A stretch of 64,000 nt of DNA from Alteromonas sp. KC3 (GCF_016756315.1 NZ_AP024235.1:4402001-4466000), one strand, 5' to 3'. Shown: positions 17,756 to 27,190, counted from the stretch's first letter. Translations and numbers: made by a program. Notes: generated by a model from the letters alone, not told the origin.

Positions 17756-17776
17756 TTGTTGCTAGCAAGGCAACAA
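17756..17776. terminator. Hairpin between convergent DUF748 and CxxxC genes
   Basis: TTGTTGC (17756-17762) and GCAACAA (17770-17776) form a perfect 7-bp stem with a 7-base loop. There is no long T-run, so terminator function is tentative. Confidence 0.4.
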
Positions 17777-17787
17777 CTGGCAGCATA

Positions 17788-17946
17788 CTAAATCGTACAG
17801 CTATCACCGCAGTCATTTGCACCATCTCGCATGCCTTCAATTTGCTGACTTTCTTGCTTGTCTTTCTCTGCCTGCTTCTGTGTCACAGTTTCTTCAATGG
17901 CGTCGAAATCAAGGTTGTCAAACGCATCCATATCAAAGTCACTCAT
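17788..17946 (-). CDS. Small acidic protein with C-terminal CxxxC
   Basis: A 52-residue frame too short for common gene-finding cut-offs. It starts ATG with GATAAGGG about 10 bases upstream and reads MSDFDMDAFDNLDFDAIEE, then a charged helix rich in K, E and Q, and ends NDCGDSCTI. The acidic N-terminus, amphipathic middle and closing CGDSC look like a real protein rather than a chance frame. I do not recognise a family. The cysteine pair could bind a metal or form a disulfide; that is inference. It lies 132 bases downstream of slyX on the same strand. Confidence 0.6.
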   Translation of the reverse strand: MSDFDMDAFDNLDFDAIEETVTQKQAEKDKQESQQIEGMRDGANDCGDSCTI

Positions 17947-18078
17947 TACAACGTGCCCTTATCGTGTTTTCGTAAAAAATAAATAGAATTCAATTATAAA
18001 TGGGGCAGTCACTTTTAGTGAACTAAATCGCTAGTTCAAAGCGCGATAACCCATAACGAATTAAATGATCAACACGCT

Positions 18079-18327
18079 CTAGTAATGGGGAGGGGGCGTT
18101 TCTTCAGATTGTTTAGCAATATTTGATGGCTCTATCGATTTCACTCTGTCGATAACATGGCGCACCTTAAACGCAATATCATCCAACTGTTGCTGCTGTG
18201 AAGACAATGCATCATTAAGGGCATCAATAGTATGTTCCTGGAAGGCTACTTTGGTTTGCAGTTCTTCAATATAACTATGGGCGGTATCCAGCTGTTCTTG
18301 TAAAGCTGCTATACGTGTGTCAGTCAT
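18079..18327 (-). CDS. slyX: SlyX family protein
   Basis: An 82-residue coiled-coil protein. The core KVAFQEHTIDALNDAL (about 25-40) matches the SlyX signature AFQExTIExLN. The tail ends in a proline run followed by HY (PPPHY), also typical of SlyX. Function is not known. The ATG at 18327 fits the family N-terminus; a frame from 18354 would overlap the WD40 gene. It follows the WD40 gene by 8 bases, so the two are likely one transcript. fkpA, its neighbour in E. coli, lies just beyond the WD40 gene. Confidence 0.85.
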   Translation of the reverse strand: MTDTRIAALQEQLDTAHSYIEELQTKVAFQEHTIDALNDALSSQQQQLDDIAFKVRHVIDRVKSIEPSNIAKQSEETPPPHY

Positions 18328-18335
18328 GCTTGTCT

Positions 18336-19328
18336 CTATTTCTCTCGTTGCCATACTTCGGCTAGGCCGCTGCTACTTGCTGATACTATATTACCATCTG
18401 GCATGAAGGCGACGCCATACACAACTGCGGTAGGCGGAGAGATAGTTTCTCGAGATGCCACCTGAATGGCTTGCAGCTGATCACCTGTTTTAATGTCCCA
18501 CAAGTAAACCTTTCGCGAAGGCGAACCAGTAAGTAAATACTTACCATCCTTCGAGAATTCAACATCAGTAAATATTTTCTGACGAGACGCAAAGTTAAGT
18601 GCACTCACCGCTTGGCCAGTTTGTACATTCCATATCTGTGACTTACTTTTACTATCAGCAGTAAAGGCGTACCGACCTTCATCGTCTAGTGCTACCTTTG
18701 TTACGCGTGTTGGATGAGTGAACGTGTGAATAATTTGACCCGTTTCTGTGCTCCACAGATAAGCAATATAATCATTGCCACCAGTAAGGGCATATTTACC
18801 ATTAGGTGAAATATCAATGGAATTTACCTTTTCCTGATGGCCAAGAAATTCTAAACGCCTCGATGTGCGAGGCTCAAAATACATGACCTTTCCACTAGAG
18901 CGCGCGACAAGTATACCATCGCCATTATTCGCTACTGCTACGTCGCGAATTGATGACTCATCGATGCGCCAAAACCCTTCAGGTTCCCCAGTTTCCATAC
19001 TCCACAGAGCAAACGCTTCGCGGTCAGCAGTAACGATATAGCGCTTGTCAGCACTAATATGCACCGACATGACTAAGTTGTTACCCTCACCTTGGTGTCC
19101 CCAGTGATACAAAGGCTCATCTTCACCAATGCGCCATACATTAATGCCATTATCAACGCCAGATAACACCGAAATGGTGCCATCTGTAGAGATATCTGCG
19201 GCATATGCGCCTTCTTCTACATGACGCCACTGTTGTATTGGCGTAGTATCAGGAACAGAACACCCTATGGATACGCCAATAAGTACGACGAGTAACACTA
19301 TTCTGAGGAACATTTGGGCCTTAAACAT
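18336..19328 (-). CDS. WD40-repeat lipoprotein
   Basis: A 330-residue exported beta-propeller protein. A signal sequence ends in a lipobox-like VSIGC with Cys23 as the probable lipidation site. After it come about seven WD40-type blades, for example HQEKVNSIDISPNGKYALTG followed by YIAYLW, and later YLLTGSPSRKVYLWDIKTG, ending GLAEVWQREK. Such lipoproteins are common in Alteromonadales but have no known role; binding of a partner protein is the usual function of propellers. It is inserted between fkpA and slyX and is probably co-transcribed with slyX. The start is the ATG at 19328 rather than an upstream TTG. Confidence 0.8.
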   Translation of the reverse strand: MFKAQMFLRIVLLVVLIGVSIGCSVPDTTPIQQWRHVEEGAYAADISTDGTISVLSGVDNGINVWRIGEDEPLYHWGHQGEGNNLVMSVHISADKRYIVTADREAFALWSMETGEPEGFWRIDESSIRDVAVANNGDGILVARSSGKVMYFEPRTSRRLEFLGHQEKVNSIDISPNGKYALTGGNDYIAYLWSTETGQIIHTFTHPTRVTKVALDDEGRYAFTADSKSKSQIWNVQTGQAVSALNFASRQKIFTDVEFSKDGKYLLTGSPSRKVYLWDIKTGDQLQAIQVASRETISPPTAVVYGVAFMPDGNIVSASSSGLAEVWQREK

Positions 19329-19466
19329 AATCAAATGGGTTTCGCTTTGTAAACGCTAGGTTTAACATAGCATGGATCACGCATCTTTAAACTATCGTGC
19401 ACACTGCCTTGGATGCAGCAGTATAGACATAGACGCATGATGATAAAAATTAATGGAGACGTTTTT

Positions 19467-20249
19467 ATGCAGAAGTCGCTCGTTGCCTTATCTACTATCG
19501 CTGCGCTAGGCCTTTTCGCTTGCCAGCCAAACACCACAGATGAGGCCGCTTCTAACGCTGATAGTGCAAAAACAACTTCTGTCTCTGCAGAAGAAATGAC
19601 AGATTCACAAAAGCAGGCTTATGCCATGGGCGCAAGCATGGGTTTATTTGTTAGCAATCGCGCTGAACAACAAGCTACGCTTGGCCTTGAACTAGACCAA
19701 GAAGCCTTAAAGCAAGGGTTCAATGATGGCCTTGCAGATACACTTAAATTCACTCCAGAGCAGATTCAACAAATTGCTCAACAAGGTGAAGAAGTACTGC
19801 GTGCTAAACAACAAGAAATGGCTGCCCAAGCTGCTGAGAAAAACATTGAGGCAGGCTTAGCCTACCTAGAAGAAAACGGTAAACGCGAAGGTGTTGTAAC
19901 CACTGACTCTGGACTTCAGTACGAAGTACTGACCGAAGGTGAAGGTGCCAGCCCAGCAGCAACAGATGTGGTAAAAGTCCACTACCGCGGCACCTTGCTA
20001 GACGGTACTGAGTTTGACTCTTCTTACAAGCGTGGTGAGCCTGCTGAGTTCCCACTTAACCGCGTTATTGCAGGCTGGACTGAAGGCGTGCAGCTGATGA
20101 AAGAAGGCGCGAAATATCGCTTCCACATTCCATCAGAATTGGCCTATGGTCAACGCTCAACAGGTGCAATCACACCAAACTCTACACTTGTTTTTGATGT
20201 AGAGTTGCTTGAAGTGGTTAAGCCAGAAGCAGACGAAGCTGCTGAGTAA
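19467..20249 (+). CDS. fkpA: FKBP-type peptidyl-prolyl isomerase, FkpA/Mip type lipoprotein
   Basis: A periplasmic proline isomerase and chaperone. 260 residues: an N-terminal signal sequence with a likely lipid-attachment Cys19 (GLFAC), a helical dimerisation domain (about 45-135: KQAYAMGASMG, QGFNDGLAD, a long Gln/Glu/Ala helix), then the FKBP domain (VKVHYRGTLLDGTEFDSS, AGWTEGVQLMKEGAKYRF, LAYGQRSTG, LVFDVELLEV). The Cys suggests membrane anchoring as in some Mip proteins. GGAG lies 8 bases before the ATG at 19467; the longer frame from 19413 lacks support. Divergent from the WD40-slyX pair. Confidence 0.9.
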   Translation: MQKSLVALSTIAALGLFACQPNTTDEAASNADSAKTTSVSAEEMTDSQKQAYAMGASMGLFVSNRAEQQATLGLELDQEALKQGFNDGLADTLKFTPEQIQQIAQQGEEVLRAKQQEMAAQAAEKNIEAGLAYLEENGKREGVVTTDSGLQYEVLTEGEGASPAATDVVKVHYRGTLLDGTEFDSSYKRGEPAEFPLNRVIAGWTEGVQLMKEGAKYRFHIPSELAYGQRSTGAITPNSTLVFDVELLEVVKPEADEAAE

Positions 20250-20290
20250 TCACTGAGCGAACGTCCTCTATTTGCGGGGATATAAAAGAG

Positions 20291-20320
20291 AAAGCCGACA
20301 CACAATGCGTCGGCTTTTTT
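20291..20320 (+). terminator. Intrinsic terminator of fkpA
   Basis: AAAGCCGAC (20291-20299) pairs with GTCGGCTTT (20309-20317), followed by T's. The region 20321-20544 beyond it shows no gene. Confidence 0.85.
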
Positions 20321-20544
20321 GTTTAGTGAGTCAGCGTAATCCTTGCCTACCTTTTCCCTACGAGCTAGTGGGTTTTCACCACGCGCGTACCCAAATAGTA
20401 AAGTGGGTTATTCAATATGCTTGGTGCCTCGAATCACTCTTTAAGCATAGTTGAAAACGGCAATTTTGCACTTCGCGAGCGCCACTTTCTTGTAACGATT
20501 TAGCCTTAAAGCCGTACGCTTAGAACCTTAAGTTTTAACGCCCG

Positions 20545-20814
20545 TTATCGCTGGGGTGCACGCCTTCTTTCAGTTGGGACTTTTAAGGTAGCAAAGTAAT
20601 TAAGCAACGAGTGCCCTATTTTATACATTGTGCAACCGGCGATAAGATACAGCACGGTTTCGATGCTTTTGAGACGAACAACAATATCGAGTAAGGCGTA
20701 CAACAAGAACAGCGCACCGCTTAAAAAAAGCATAAAACCTATGATAGTACCGCTGGTTTGCAAGGGATCTTGATCCGATCGCCTTCGGTTAATCAAAGGT
20801 AAGTTGTTACGCAT
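20545..20814 (-). CDS. Small inner-membrane protein, function unknown
   Basis: An 89-residue protein with two hydrophobic helices (about residues 22-45 and 51-70) flanked by arginine-rich ends (NRRRSDQD at the start, ERRRAPQR at the end). The basic ends point to a cytoplasmic N- and C-terminus. I do not recognise a family. It is alone on its strand between fkpA and greB. The ATG follows the poor ribosome site GGGGAAAC. The regular composition and helix spacing make it a probable real gene. Confidence 0.6.
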   Translation of the reverse strand: MRNNLPLINRRRSDQDPLQTSGTIIGFMLFLSGALFLLYALLDIVVRLKSIETVLYLIAGCTMYKIGHSLLNYFATLKVPTERRRAPQR

Positions 20815-20990
20815 TAGTTTCCCCTAGTGACTTGTATATTATTTATACTACGACACTACACTTTTAGATTATGTTCAATAAATATTCAAACTCTCTGTAT
20901 TAACTCATTTTTAAACGCACTAAAGATTGCGTTTTTGCGCAATACCCTCATAAAGTAAGAGGTATAGAAAAATATTGCTTTTAGAACATT

Positions 20991-21476
20991 GTGAAAACGC
21001 CACTTATTACCCGCAAAGGTTACTTAAAACTTAAGCAAGAACTCGACTTTCTATGGCGAGAGGAACGGCCAGAGATAACACGCAAAGTAACGTGGGCAGC
21101 TAGCCTAGGAGATCGCAGTGAAAATGCCGACTACCAATACAACAAGAAGAAGCTACGCGAAATAGACCGCCGTGTGCGCTATTTGCGTAAATGTCTAGAG
21201 AACCTGAAGGTTGTAGATTACGACTCACAGCAAGAAGGCAAAGTCTTTTTCGGCGCATGGGTAGAGATTGAAAACGAGAGCGGCAAAGTGATGGAACTGC
21301 GTCTTGTTGGTTACGATGAAATATTCGGCCGCAAAGACTATATCTCTATCGATTCGCCCATGGCGCGCGCGTTGGTTGGAAAAGAAGAAGATGATGAATT
21401 TACGGTTAAAACTGAAACCGGAACCAAAGAATGGTGGATCAACCGAATTTGGTATGACCCTACCGACAAGCTATAA
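20991..21476 (+). CDS. greB: Transcription elongation factor GreB
   Basis: Binds the RNA polymerase secondary channel and stimulates cleavage of backtracked RNA. 161 residues, usual for GreB. The N-terminal coiled coil carries the acidic tip in SLGDRSENADYQYNKKKLREIDRR (D and E at the loop), and the C-terminal FKBP-like domain has FGAWVEIENESGK and SIDSPMARALVGKEEDDEF. The start is GTG with no strong ribosome site, which may keep expression low. It stands directly before tex, the same order as in E. coli. Confidence 0.93.
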   Translation: MKTPLITRKGYLKLKQELDFLWREERPEITRKVTWAASLGDRSENADYQYNKKKLREIDRRVRYLRKCLENLKVVDYDSQQEGKVFFGAWVEIENESGKVMELRLVGYDEIFGRKDYISIDSPMARALVGKEEDDEFTVKTETGTKEWWINRIWYDPTDKL

Positions 21477-21674
21477 GCCACCTTGTGTAACGTAGATATG
21501 ACAATCTCTTTGGCTACGCGCCTTTCAAAGCAATAATGATCAGACGACTTATACTAAACCGCGGTGCTATACTCACCGCTCAATTTTTCACTCGTAACGC
21601 TGTGTGCCACGGGCAGTTAACACATCGTTAATTCGCACTTTCCTATCGCGAATTTTTGCACTTTAGAGCGACTT

Positions 21675-24023
21675 ATGATTATCAATAAAATTGCCGAAGA
21701 ACTTGCCGTTCAACCTTCGCAAGTTACTGCTGCCGTTAAACTTCTTGATGAAGGAGCAACCGTTCCTTTTATTGCACGTTATCGTAAAGAAGTCACACAG
21801 GGGCTCGACGATACCCAACTGCGTAACCTAGAACAGCGCCTCACTTATTTGCGTGAGCTGGAGGAGCGTCGCGATGTTATTCTTAAGTCGATTGAAGAGC
21901 AGGGCAAACTCAGCGATACGCTAAAAGCAAGTATTGTTGGCGCAGAGAGTAAGACCACGTTAGAAGACTTGTACTTACCCTATAAGCCACGTCGACGCAC
22001 AAAAGGGCAGATCGCCATCGAAGCTGGCCTTGAAGGTCTTGCCGATACCTTGTTCAACGACCCTAATACCGATATCGACGCTACCGCACAGTCGTATGTC
22101 GATGCCGAAAAGGGTGTTGCTGATACCAAAGCGGCACTTGAAGGTGCGCGCTATATCCTTATGGAACGTTTTGCTGAAGATGCCGCCCTACTTGGTAAAA
22201 TTCGTCACTACTTGGTGGAAAATGCCCACCTCAAAAGCACTGTTGCACCGGGCAAAGAAAAAGAAGCCGTAAAATACAAAGACTACTTCGAGCACAGCGA
22301 AAAGTACAAAACAGTGCCATCACATCGCGCCCTAGCGATGTTTAGAGGGCGCAATGAAGGCATGCTTCACATTCAGTTAGATGCAGATCCGCAAAATGAA
22401 GAAAACGGTCCATCACATTGTGAGCACATTATCGCGAGCCACTACGACATTATGCATCGCGGTCGCAGTGCAGATGACTTTCTTGCTCAAGTTGTGCAGT
22501 GGACGTGGAAAATCAAAATTGGTCTTCACATGGAGACTGAACTCTTTAGTACCTTGCGTGAACGCGCTGAAGAAGAGGCCATTGAGGTCTTTGCTAAGAA
22601 CTTGAATGACCTACTTATGGCCGCGCCCGCTGGCGCGAAGACTACCATGGGCCTCGATCCGGGCTTGCGCACGGGTGTAAAAGTCGCCGTGGTAGACCAA
22701 ACAGGCAAAGTTGTAGCGACCAACACAATTTTCCCTCATGCACCACAAAACCAGTGGGACAAATCGATTCGTACGCTCACGACTTTGTGCAAACAGTACA
22801 AGGTTGACCTTATCAGTATAGGGAATGGTACAGGCTCTCGCGAAACGGATAAGCTCGTTGCTGAAATGTTGAAGAACAACAGTGATTTGAGTGCTCAGAA
22901 AATTATGGTGAGTGAAGCAGGGGCATCGGTATATTCGGCTTCAGAATTGGCTTCCAAAGAATTGCCAGAACTTGATGTGTCGCTACGTGGTGCTGTATCT
23001 ATTGCTCGCCGTTTACAGGATCCACTTGCAGAGCTGGTAAAAATTGAGCCAAAAGCTATTGGTGTTGGCCAATATCAGCACGACGTAAGCCAAAGTCAGT
23101 TAGGTAAGTCGCTAGACCGTGTAATTGAAGACTGCGTAAACGCTGTAGGGGTCGACCTAAATACGGCATCACCGGCGCTACTAAGCTATGTGTCTGGCTT
23201 GAACAAAACCCTCGCGCACAACATTGTAAACTTCAGAGATACTAATGGGGCTTTCCCTGACAGAAAAGCCTTACTAAACGTTGAACGTTTAGGTCCAAAA
23301 GCGTTTGAACAAGCTGCCGGCTTCTTGCGGATTGTTAACGGGACAAACCCGCTAGACGCTTCTGCGGTGCACCCAGAAGCTTATCCCGTTGTAGACAAGA
23401 TAGTGGACACCACTGCTGTGGCAGTCAACGACATCATTGGCAATACGGAGTTACTGAAAAGTTTGTCGCCCGACACCTTCACCAGTGAGGCGTTTGGTCT
23501 ACCTACCGTAAAAGACATCTTGAAAGAACTTGATAAACCAGGACGCGATCCTCGCCCAGAATTTAAAACCGCGGCATTTAAAGAGGGTGTTGAAACCATC
23601 AATGACCTTAAGCCAGGCATGATTTTGGAAGGCGTTGTAAGTAACGTTGCCAATTTTGGTGCCTTTGTCGATGTAGGCGTGCATCAAGATGGGCTGGTGC
23701 ATATATCGGCGCTAACGAACAAGTTTATCTCTGACCCCCGTGAAGTGGTAAAAGCGGGTGACATTGTCAAAGTTAAAGTGCTAGAGGTAGATGTACCACG
23801 CAAACGTATTTCATTTACCATGCGCCTTGACGATACGCCAAATCAAGCTGGTGGCTCAGCAGATAAAGGGCCGCGTGCGGGTAAAGGCTCAAATAAAGGA
23901 CCAAACAAGGGGCAAGGCAAGCAATCAGGGCAACAAAGGAGCGGGCAGAGTCGAAGTAACCAAGTGCAAAACAGTGCCATGGGCAATGCGTTTGCCGATG
24001 CCTTTGCAAAAGCGAAAAAGTAA
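21675..24023 (+). CDS. tex: Tex family RNA-binding transcription accessory protein
   Basis: A 782-residue nucleic-acid-binding protein related to eukaryotic Spt6. Domain order: N-terminal HTH-containing Tex region ([22 protein letters not shown]), the YqgF/RNase H-like domain ([18 protein letters not shown]), the helix-hairpin-helix section ([38 protein letters not shown]) and an S1 RNA-binding domain near 645-715 ([25 protein letters not shown]). The tail after the S1 domain is rich in Gly, Gln, Ser and Lys. Probably linked to transcription through stalled complexes. A candidate promoter element TATACT lies in the 200-base gap after greB. Confidence 0.95.
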   Translation: MIINKIAEELAVQPSQVTAAVKLLDEGATVPFIARYRKEVTQGLDDTQLRNLEQRLTYLRELEERRDVILKSIEEQGKLSDTLKASIVGAESKTTLEDLYLPYKPRRRTKGQIAIEAGLEGLADTLFNDPNTDIDATAQSYVDAEKGVADTKAALEGARYILMERFAEDAALLGKIRHYLVENAHLKSTVAPGKEKEAVKYKDYFEHSEKYKTVPSHRALAMFRGRNEGMLHIQLDADPQNEENGPSHCEHIIASHYDIMHRGRSADDFLAQVVQWTWKIKIGLHMETELFSTLRERAEEEAIEVFAKNLNDLLMAAPAGAKTTMGLDPGLRTGVKVAVVDQTGKVVATNTIFPHAPQNQWDKSIRTLTTLCKQYKVDLISIGNGTGSRETDKLVAEMLKNNSDLSAQKIMVSEAGASVYSASELASKELPELDVSLRGAVSIARRLQDPLAELVKIEPKAIGVGQYQHDVSQSQLGKSLDRVIEDCVNAVGVDLNTASPALLSYVSGLNKTLAHNIVNFRDTNGAFPDRKALLNVERLGPKAFEQAAGFLRIVNGTNPLDASAVHPEAYPVVDKIVDTTAVAVNDIIGNTELLKSLSPDTFTSEAFGLPTVKDILKELDKPGRDPRPEFKTAAFKEGVETINDLKPGMILEGVVSNVANFGAFVDVGVHQDGLVHISALTNKFISDPREVVKAGDIVKVKVLEVDVPRKRISFTMRLDDTPNQAGGSADKGPRAGKGSNKGPNKGQGKQSGQQRSGQSRSNQVQNSAMGNAFADAFAKAKK

Positions 24024-24038
24024 TTTGTGACTCTGAGT

Positions 24039-24068
24039 ATGCGCTACCCTCATCAAGAGGTAGCGCAT
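24039..24068. terminator. Bidirectional hairpin between tex and the metalloprotease gene
   Basis: ATGCGCTACC (24039-24048) and GGTAGCGCAT (24059-24068) form a perfect 10-bp stem. No T-run follows, so strength is uncertain. Confidence 0.55.
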
Positions 24069-24104
24069 TACCAATGCTGCTAGGCGTGAGTAGCAAAAAA
24101 TTGA

Positions 24105-25103
24105 TTACGCTTGAAGCGATAGCCCTTCGCGCGCAGGGGTGTAGGCTTGTGTATAAACGTTCTGTATGCGGCCTATGCGCGCCTGTATCGCATCGTCACC
24201 GTTCAGATCACTGGCATTACCAAAGTTAAGTGAGCGAGTACCTACTTCGCTTGATGCGCCTTGTGATGCATCCTCACTACTGTTGCCTTGCTCTGTTTTT
24301 AAGACAGCATCATCTAGACTACGTGTGGGCCGCTCGACGCCTGCGGTATCAGTGATATCATCGATAGAAGGTATCGTTGGCTCACTTGCACTTACACCAT
24401 CACTACTTTCACTTTCTCGCGCTTCGCGATTTTCTTCAGCTATGTCGCTTCTTGCTTCAAATGCTTTTTGTGCGGCCTCAGCTGCCACTTTTAAATCTTG
24501 AGATGATGGCTGAGCTGGCGCTAATGCCGCTGCGCGCACCTGTTGCATTTTTCGCAGTGTTTGTTCTGGGCTTTGTGCTTCAGAAATATCAATTGAAACT
24601 TCGCCGTCGGTGACATAGCGCTTGTTATCAGGGCCTGTAGTGTACTCATATTGAGGAGAGCCTGCATATTGGCCTCCCGTCGCAGCATGGGCTTGCTCGT
24701 GGGTACGTACTTCTTGGTCACGCGCTTTGAGCTGCTCGATCTCTTGGGTGTCTTGCTGCTCTTGCTGTTGTTCCCGCTGACGAGCCTGCTGCTCGCTTTG
24801 TGCATCTTGCTTGCCTGCACTTTCATCTTGCGCATTGTCTTTATCTTGGCCAAAGACATTTTGGAACGCCGCTTGTAGCTCAGTTTGAACTTGCGGACGT
24901 TCGTATGTAACCGGGGCAGGCGGCTGACCAGGGCTTTTTGCCTTATCAGCTTCCGAACCTAAACCTTTTTGCGACGCCCCTTGTTCGGCATCACTGGTTT
25001 GTGGAATAGTTTCGCGCTGCACGTTATCACGACGGGCAGACTCAGTATTGATATTCGCGGTAGGGTAGGCAATGGCGTTGAGAATTGGGGTTACGATATT
25101 CAC
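24105..25103 (-). CDS. Putative metalloprotease, SprA/CJM1_0395 family
   Basis: A 332-residue protein with a low-complexity N-terminal half (Gln/Glu-rich charged run at about 90-130) followed by a conserved core: EVRTHEQAHAATGG with an HExxH zinc motif at 135-139, then GSPQYEYTTGPDNKRYVTDGEVSIDI and PEQTLRKMQQVRAAALAPAQPS. That core is the signature of the SprA-related/CJM1_0395 putative metalloprotease family (PF12118). Proteolysis has not been shown for the family as far as I know. The C-terminal third is acidic and disordered-looking. The start is GTG with AGGGG upstream. It is 11 bases after the flagellar-rod-like gene, so the pair is an operon. Confidence 0.75.
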   Translation of the reverse strand: MNIVTPILNAIAYPTANINTESARRDNVQRETIPQTSDAEQGASQKGLGSEADKAKSPGQPPAPVTYERPQVQTELQAAFQNVFGQDKDNAQDESAGKQDAQSEQQARQREQQQEQQDTQEIEQLKARDQEVRTHEQAHAATGGQYAGSPQYEYTTGPDNKRYVTDGEVSIDISEAQSPEQTLRKMQQVRAAALAPAQPSSQDLKVAAEAAQKAFEARSDIAEENREARESESSDGVSASEPTIPSIDDITDTAGVERPTRSLDDAVLKTEQGNSSEDASQGASSEVGTRSLNFGNASDLNGDDAIQARIGRIQNVYTQAYTPAREGLSLQA

Positions 25104-25114
25104 CGTTATATCCC

Positions 25115-25408
25115 CTAAGCCAAGATGTCGATAATGGTACCCACCGTCTCATTTGCTACGTCGAGCACGCGTGCAGACGCTTGCGCGTTGGTGCTATTGA
25201 CGTTAAGCGCAATAAGATCATTTGTTAGGTTGCCATTTGAAACATTCGACGATGCATTTGCTTGTGCATCGGTAGAAGAGGCATTACTTTCCACAGTGCG
25301 TTGGGCAATATTCGACGCAGCCTGCGTAATACCATCACTGGCATTTTGCAAACCGTATTGCCCTGCTAAAAAAGCAGAATTTAGATTGGCGCCACTAACG
25401 CTAGTCAT
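25115..25408 (-). CDS. Small flagellar-rod-like protein
   Basis: A 97-residue protein rich in Asn, Ser and Ala. The start (VSGANLNSAFLAGQYGLQNASDGITQAASNIA) and the end (NDLIALNVNSTNAQASARVLDVANETVGTIIDIL) resemble the two halves of flagellar axial proteins, where an N-terminal helix packs against a C-terminal helix of the LIxLxxxxxxYxAN type. The middle is a short polar linker. It could be a reduced axial-type protein, or only share the helix pattern; no other flagellar gene is nearby. GAGGT lies upstream of the ATG. It is the first gene of a pair with the SprA-type metalloprotease. Confidence 0.6.
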   Translation of the reverse strand: MTSVSGANLNSAFLAGQYGLQNASDGITQAASNIAQRTVESNASSTDAQANASSNVSNGNLTNDLIALNVNSTNAQASARVLDVANETVGTIIDILA

Positions 25409-25550
25409 ACACTACCTCTGTCCTCTCATGCCTAATTATTAACCAATTTTGAGGAAATAGGAAGCCTTGAAGCTAGCGACAATATTAAACACATGTCATA
25501 CAAGGCTTTTTTACTCTCTATGCAGGTACAGTAACGGTTTAGCGCATGAA

Positions 25551-26360
25551 CTAAGACGCCTTCTGCTGATAAATATTGGCTGCAAAACGAAACAGAATGT
25601 CAGCGGTTTGCTGCGGATGGGAGATAAAGGGCGCATGAGACGCGTGAGGCAGTACGACAGCGTCAGACTGTGGGTGCAATTCACAGATTTGGTCAATGCC
25701 ACTGGTAGGGACTAAGCTATCAAGCCTACCGTAGAGCCGTAACGTTGGTATAGCAATACGTCCGACATCCTGTCGCATATCTTCTGTAGACAATATCCTG
25801 AGCCCTTTTTTCAGAGCTTCTTCTGCAGGGTCTGGATATTGCGTCACTTGCTGTCGAATTGTCTTTATATCGTGCTTTGCTGTATCGCTGCCCATCGCCT
25901 GTATAGCTAAGAAACGCTCGAGGGTCTTTTGAAAGTTCTTCTCCAATTGCGTTTCGAACATTTTCAACAAGTCAGCTGCAATGCCCGGCCAACCAGGACC
26001 AGCTATAAAGCGTGGAGTAGACGCAATAGTCACCAACCCAGTGAGCTTCTCGGGTACCATCAATGCTACTTTTTGGGCCACTAACCCCCCGAGTGACCAC
26101 CCGACTAATACGCACTGTTCAGGTAATACCTCGACAATCGCGCGCGCTAACGAGTCAACATTATAAGGTGAGGGTACCACACTGGCATTCTCCCCAAAGC
26201 CGGGAAGGTCGATTGTGGTAACGCGAAAATTGTCGCTTAGATAAGGAATAAAAGAGGTGAACGCACCGCTGTTCATCCCCCAACCGTGAAGAAATACTAC
26301 ATCGATACCTGTACCCTCTGTACGGGTGACAAGCGCGCCGTTTGTATGCAAACTTTCCAT
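25551..26360 (-). CDS. bioH: Pimeloyl-ACP methyl ester carboxylesterase BioH
   Basis: Removes the methyl group from pimeloyl-ACP methyl ester, the last step of pimelate assembly for biotin. An alpha/beta-hydrolase of 269 residues with HGWGMN near 25-30 and the catalytic triad Ser89 (GWSLGG), Asp214 (YGRLDSLVP) and His242 (HASHAPF), nearly the same spacing as in E. coli BioH. GGAGG precedes the ATG. It is divergent from comF, the same neighbour pair as bioH-gntX in E. coli; no other biotin gene is in the window. Confidence 0.92.
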   Translation of the reverse strand: MESLHTNGALVTRTEGTGIDVVFLHGWGMNSGAFTSFIPYLSDNFRVTTIDLPGFGENASVVPSPYNVDSLARAIVEVLPEQCVLVGWSLGGLVAQKVALMVPEKLTGLVTIASTPRFIAGPGWPGIAADLLKMFETQLEKNFQKTLERFLAIQAMGSDTAKHDIKTIRQQVTQYPDPAEEALKKGLRILSTEDMRQDVGRIAIPTLRLYGRLDSLVPTSGIDQICELHPQSDAVVLPHASHAPFISHPQQTADILFRFAANIYQQKAS

Positions 26361-26459
26361 TTACACCTCCTTTGGCAAACACGCGTTTTACGCAAAAACG
26401 CGTCATGATGAAATTAGACCGACGGTCGACAAGTTAAGGAAGTTGATGGAATCAACACA

Positions 26460-27170
26460 ATGAACCTTTCATGCTTGCTATGTTATCAGGCAAGTCCCAC
26501 GCCAGTATGTCACTGGTGTGACGATGACATGTTTTTTTTCGATACACAGATACACGGAGATGACTTACTTAGGTACGGCCCTGTTGGTCGCCACGTTAAG
26601 CACAGTCATTATAAGGTATTGAGTGTATTAGGATTACACACGTGGCCCATGTCATCACTGGTTCACCAGTTTAAGTTTACCCATTCTCTGACTGCAGGCA
26701 AAGTACTAAGCAACTGGTTTGTCCATAAGAAGCGACACTGCACTTTGGCTGTGCCCAATTTGCTACTGCCTGTCCCCATTAGTGCATGGCGTTTAGCGCA
26801 TAGGCACTACAATCAAGCAGCGGTGATATGTCACTATTTAAGCAATGCTCTGAGCATTCCCTTTGATAATCACTGGGCTAAGCGCCATGGAAGAAGTGTG
26901 CAGCATCACTTGTCCAAGGCAAAGCGCGCTGACAACGCGCGGCAAACATATCGGCTCACGCAGCGTGCTATTGATAAGTGGTATCCCATACAGCAATGCA
27001 ATGACAAAGTGCCGTTCACTGTCGCCATTGTAGATGATGTGATCACCACCGGTGTAACTGTTAATACATTGGCTAAGCTACTAAAAGACCGTTACCCCGC
27101 AATACATGTGCAAGTATGGGCCTTAACCTTTACACCGCCGCCCAAAAGTGTGTTATTGAAACTAGAGTAA
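26460..27170 (+). CDS. comF: ComF family protein (GntX-like phosphoribosyltransferase)
   Basis: A 236-residue protein with an N-terminal four-cysteine zinc site (C5, C8, C17, C20) and a C-terminal type I phosphoribosyltransferase fold whose PRPP loop reads VAIVDDVITTGVT. Between them are VHQFKFTHSL and NLLLPVPISAWRLAHRHYNQA, which are typical ComF segments. In Vibrio and other naturally competent bacteria ComF is linked to DNA uptake; in E. coli the orthologue (GntX/YhgH) lies between bioH and nfuA, as here. The enzymatic reaction is unknown. Confidence 0.87.
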   Translation: MNLSCLLCYQASPTPVCHWCDDDMFFFDTQIHGDDLLRYGPVGRHVKHSHYKVLSVLGLHTWPMSSLVHQFKFTHSLTAGKVLSNWFVHKKRHCTLAVPNLLLPVPISAWRLAHRHYNQAAVICHYLSNALSIPFDNHWAKRHGRSVQHHLSKAKRADNARQTYRLTQRAIDKWYPIQQCNDKVPFTVAIVDDVITTGVTVNTLAKLLKDRYPAIHVQVWALTFTPPPKSVLLKLE

Positions 27171-27190
27171 GATGTGCGTTTATGCCCTTG

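Noticed and set aside
24721..24800. Short Gln/Glu repeat region as a DNA tandem repeat
   Set aside because: It encodes a low-complexity charged stretch of the metalloprotease gene, with varied codons and no exact repeat unit.
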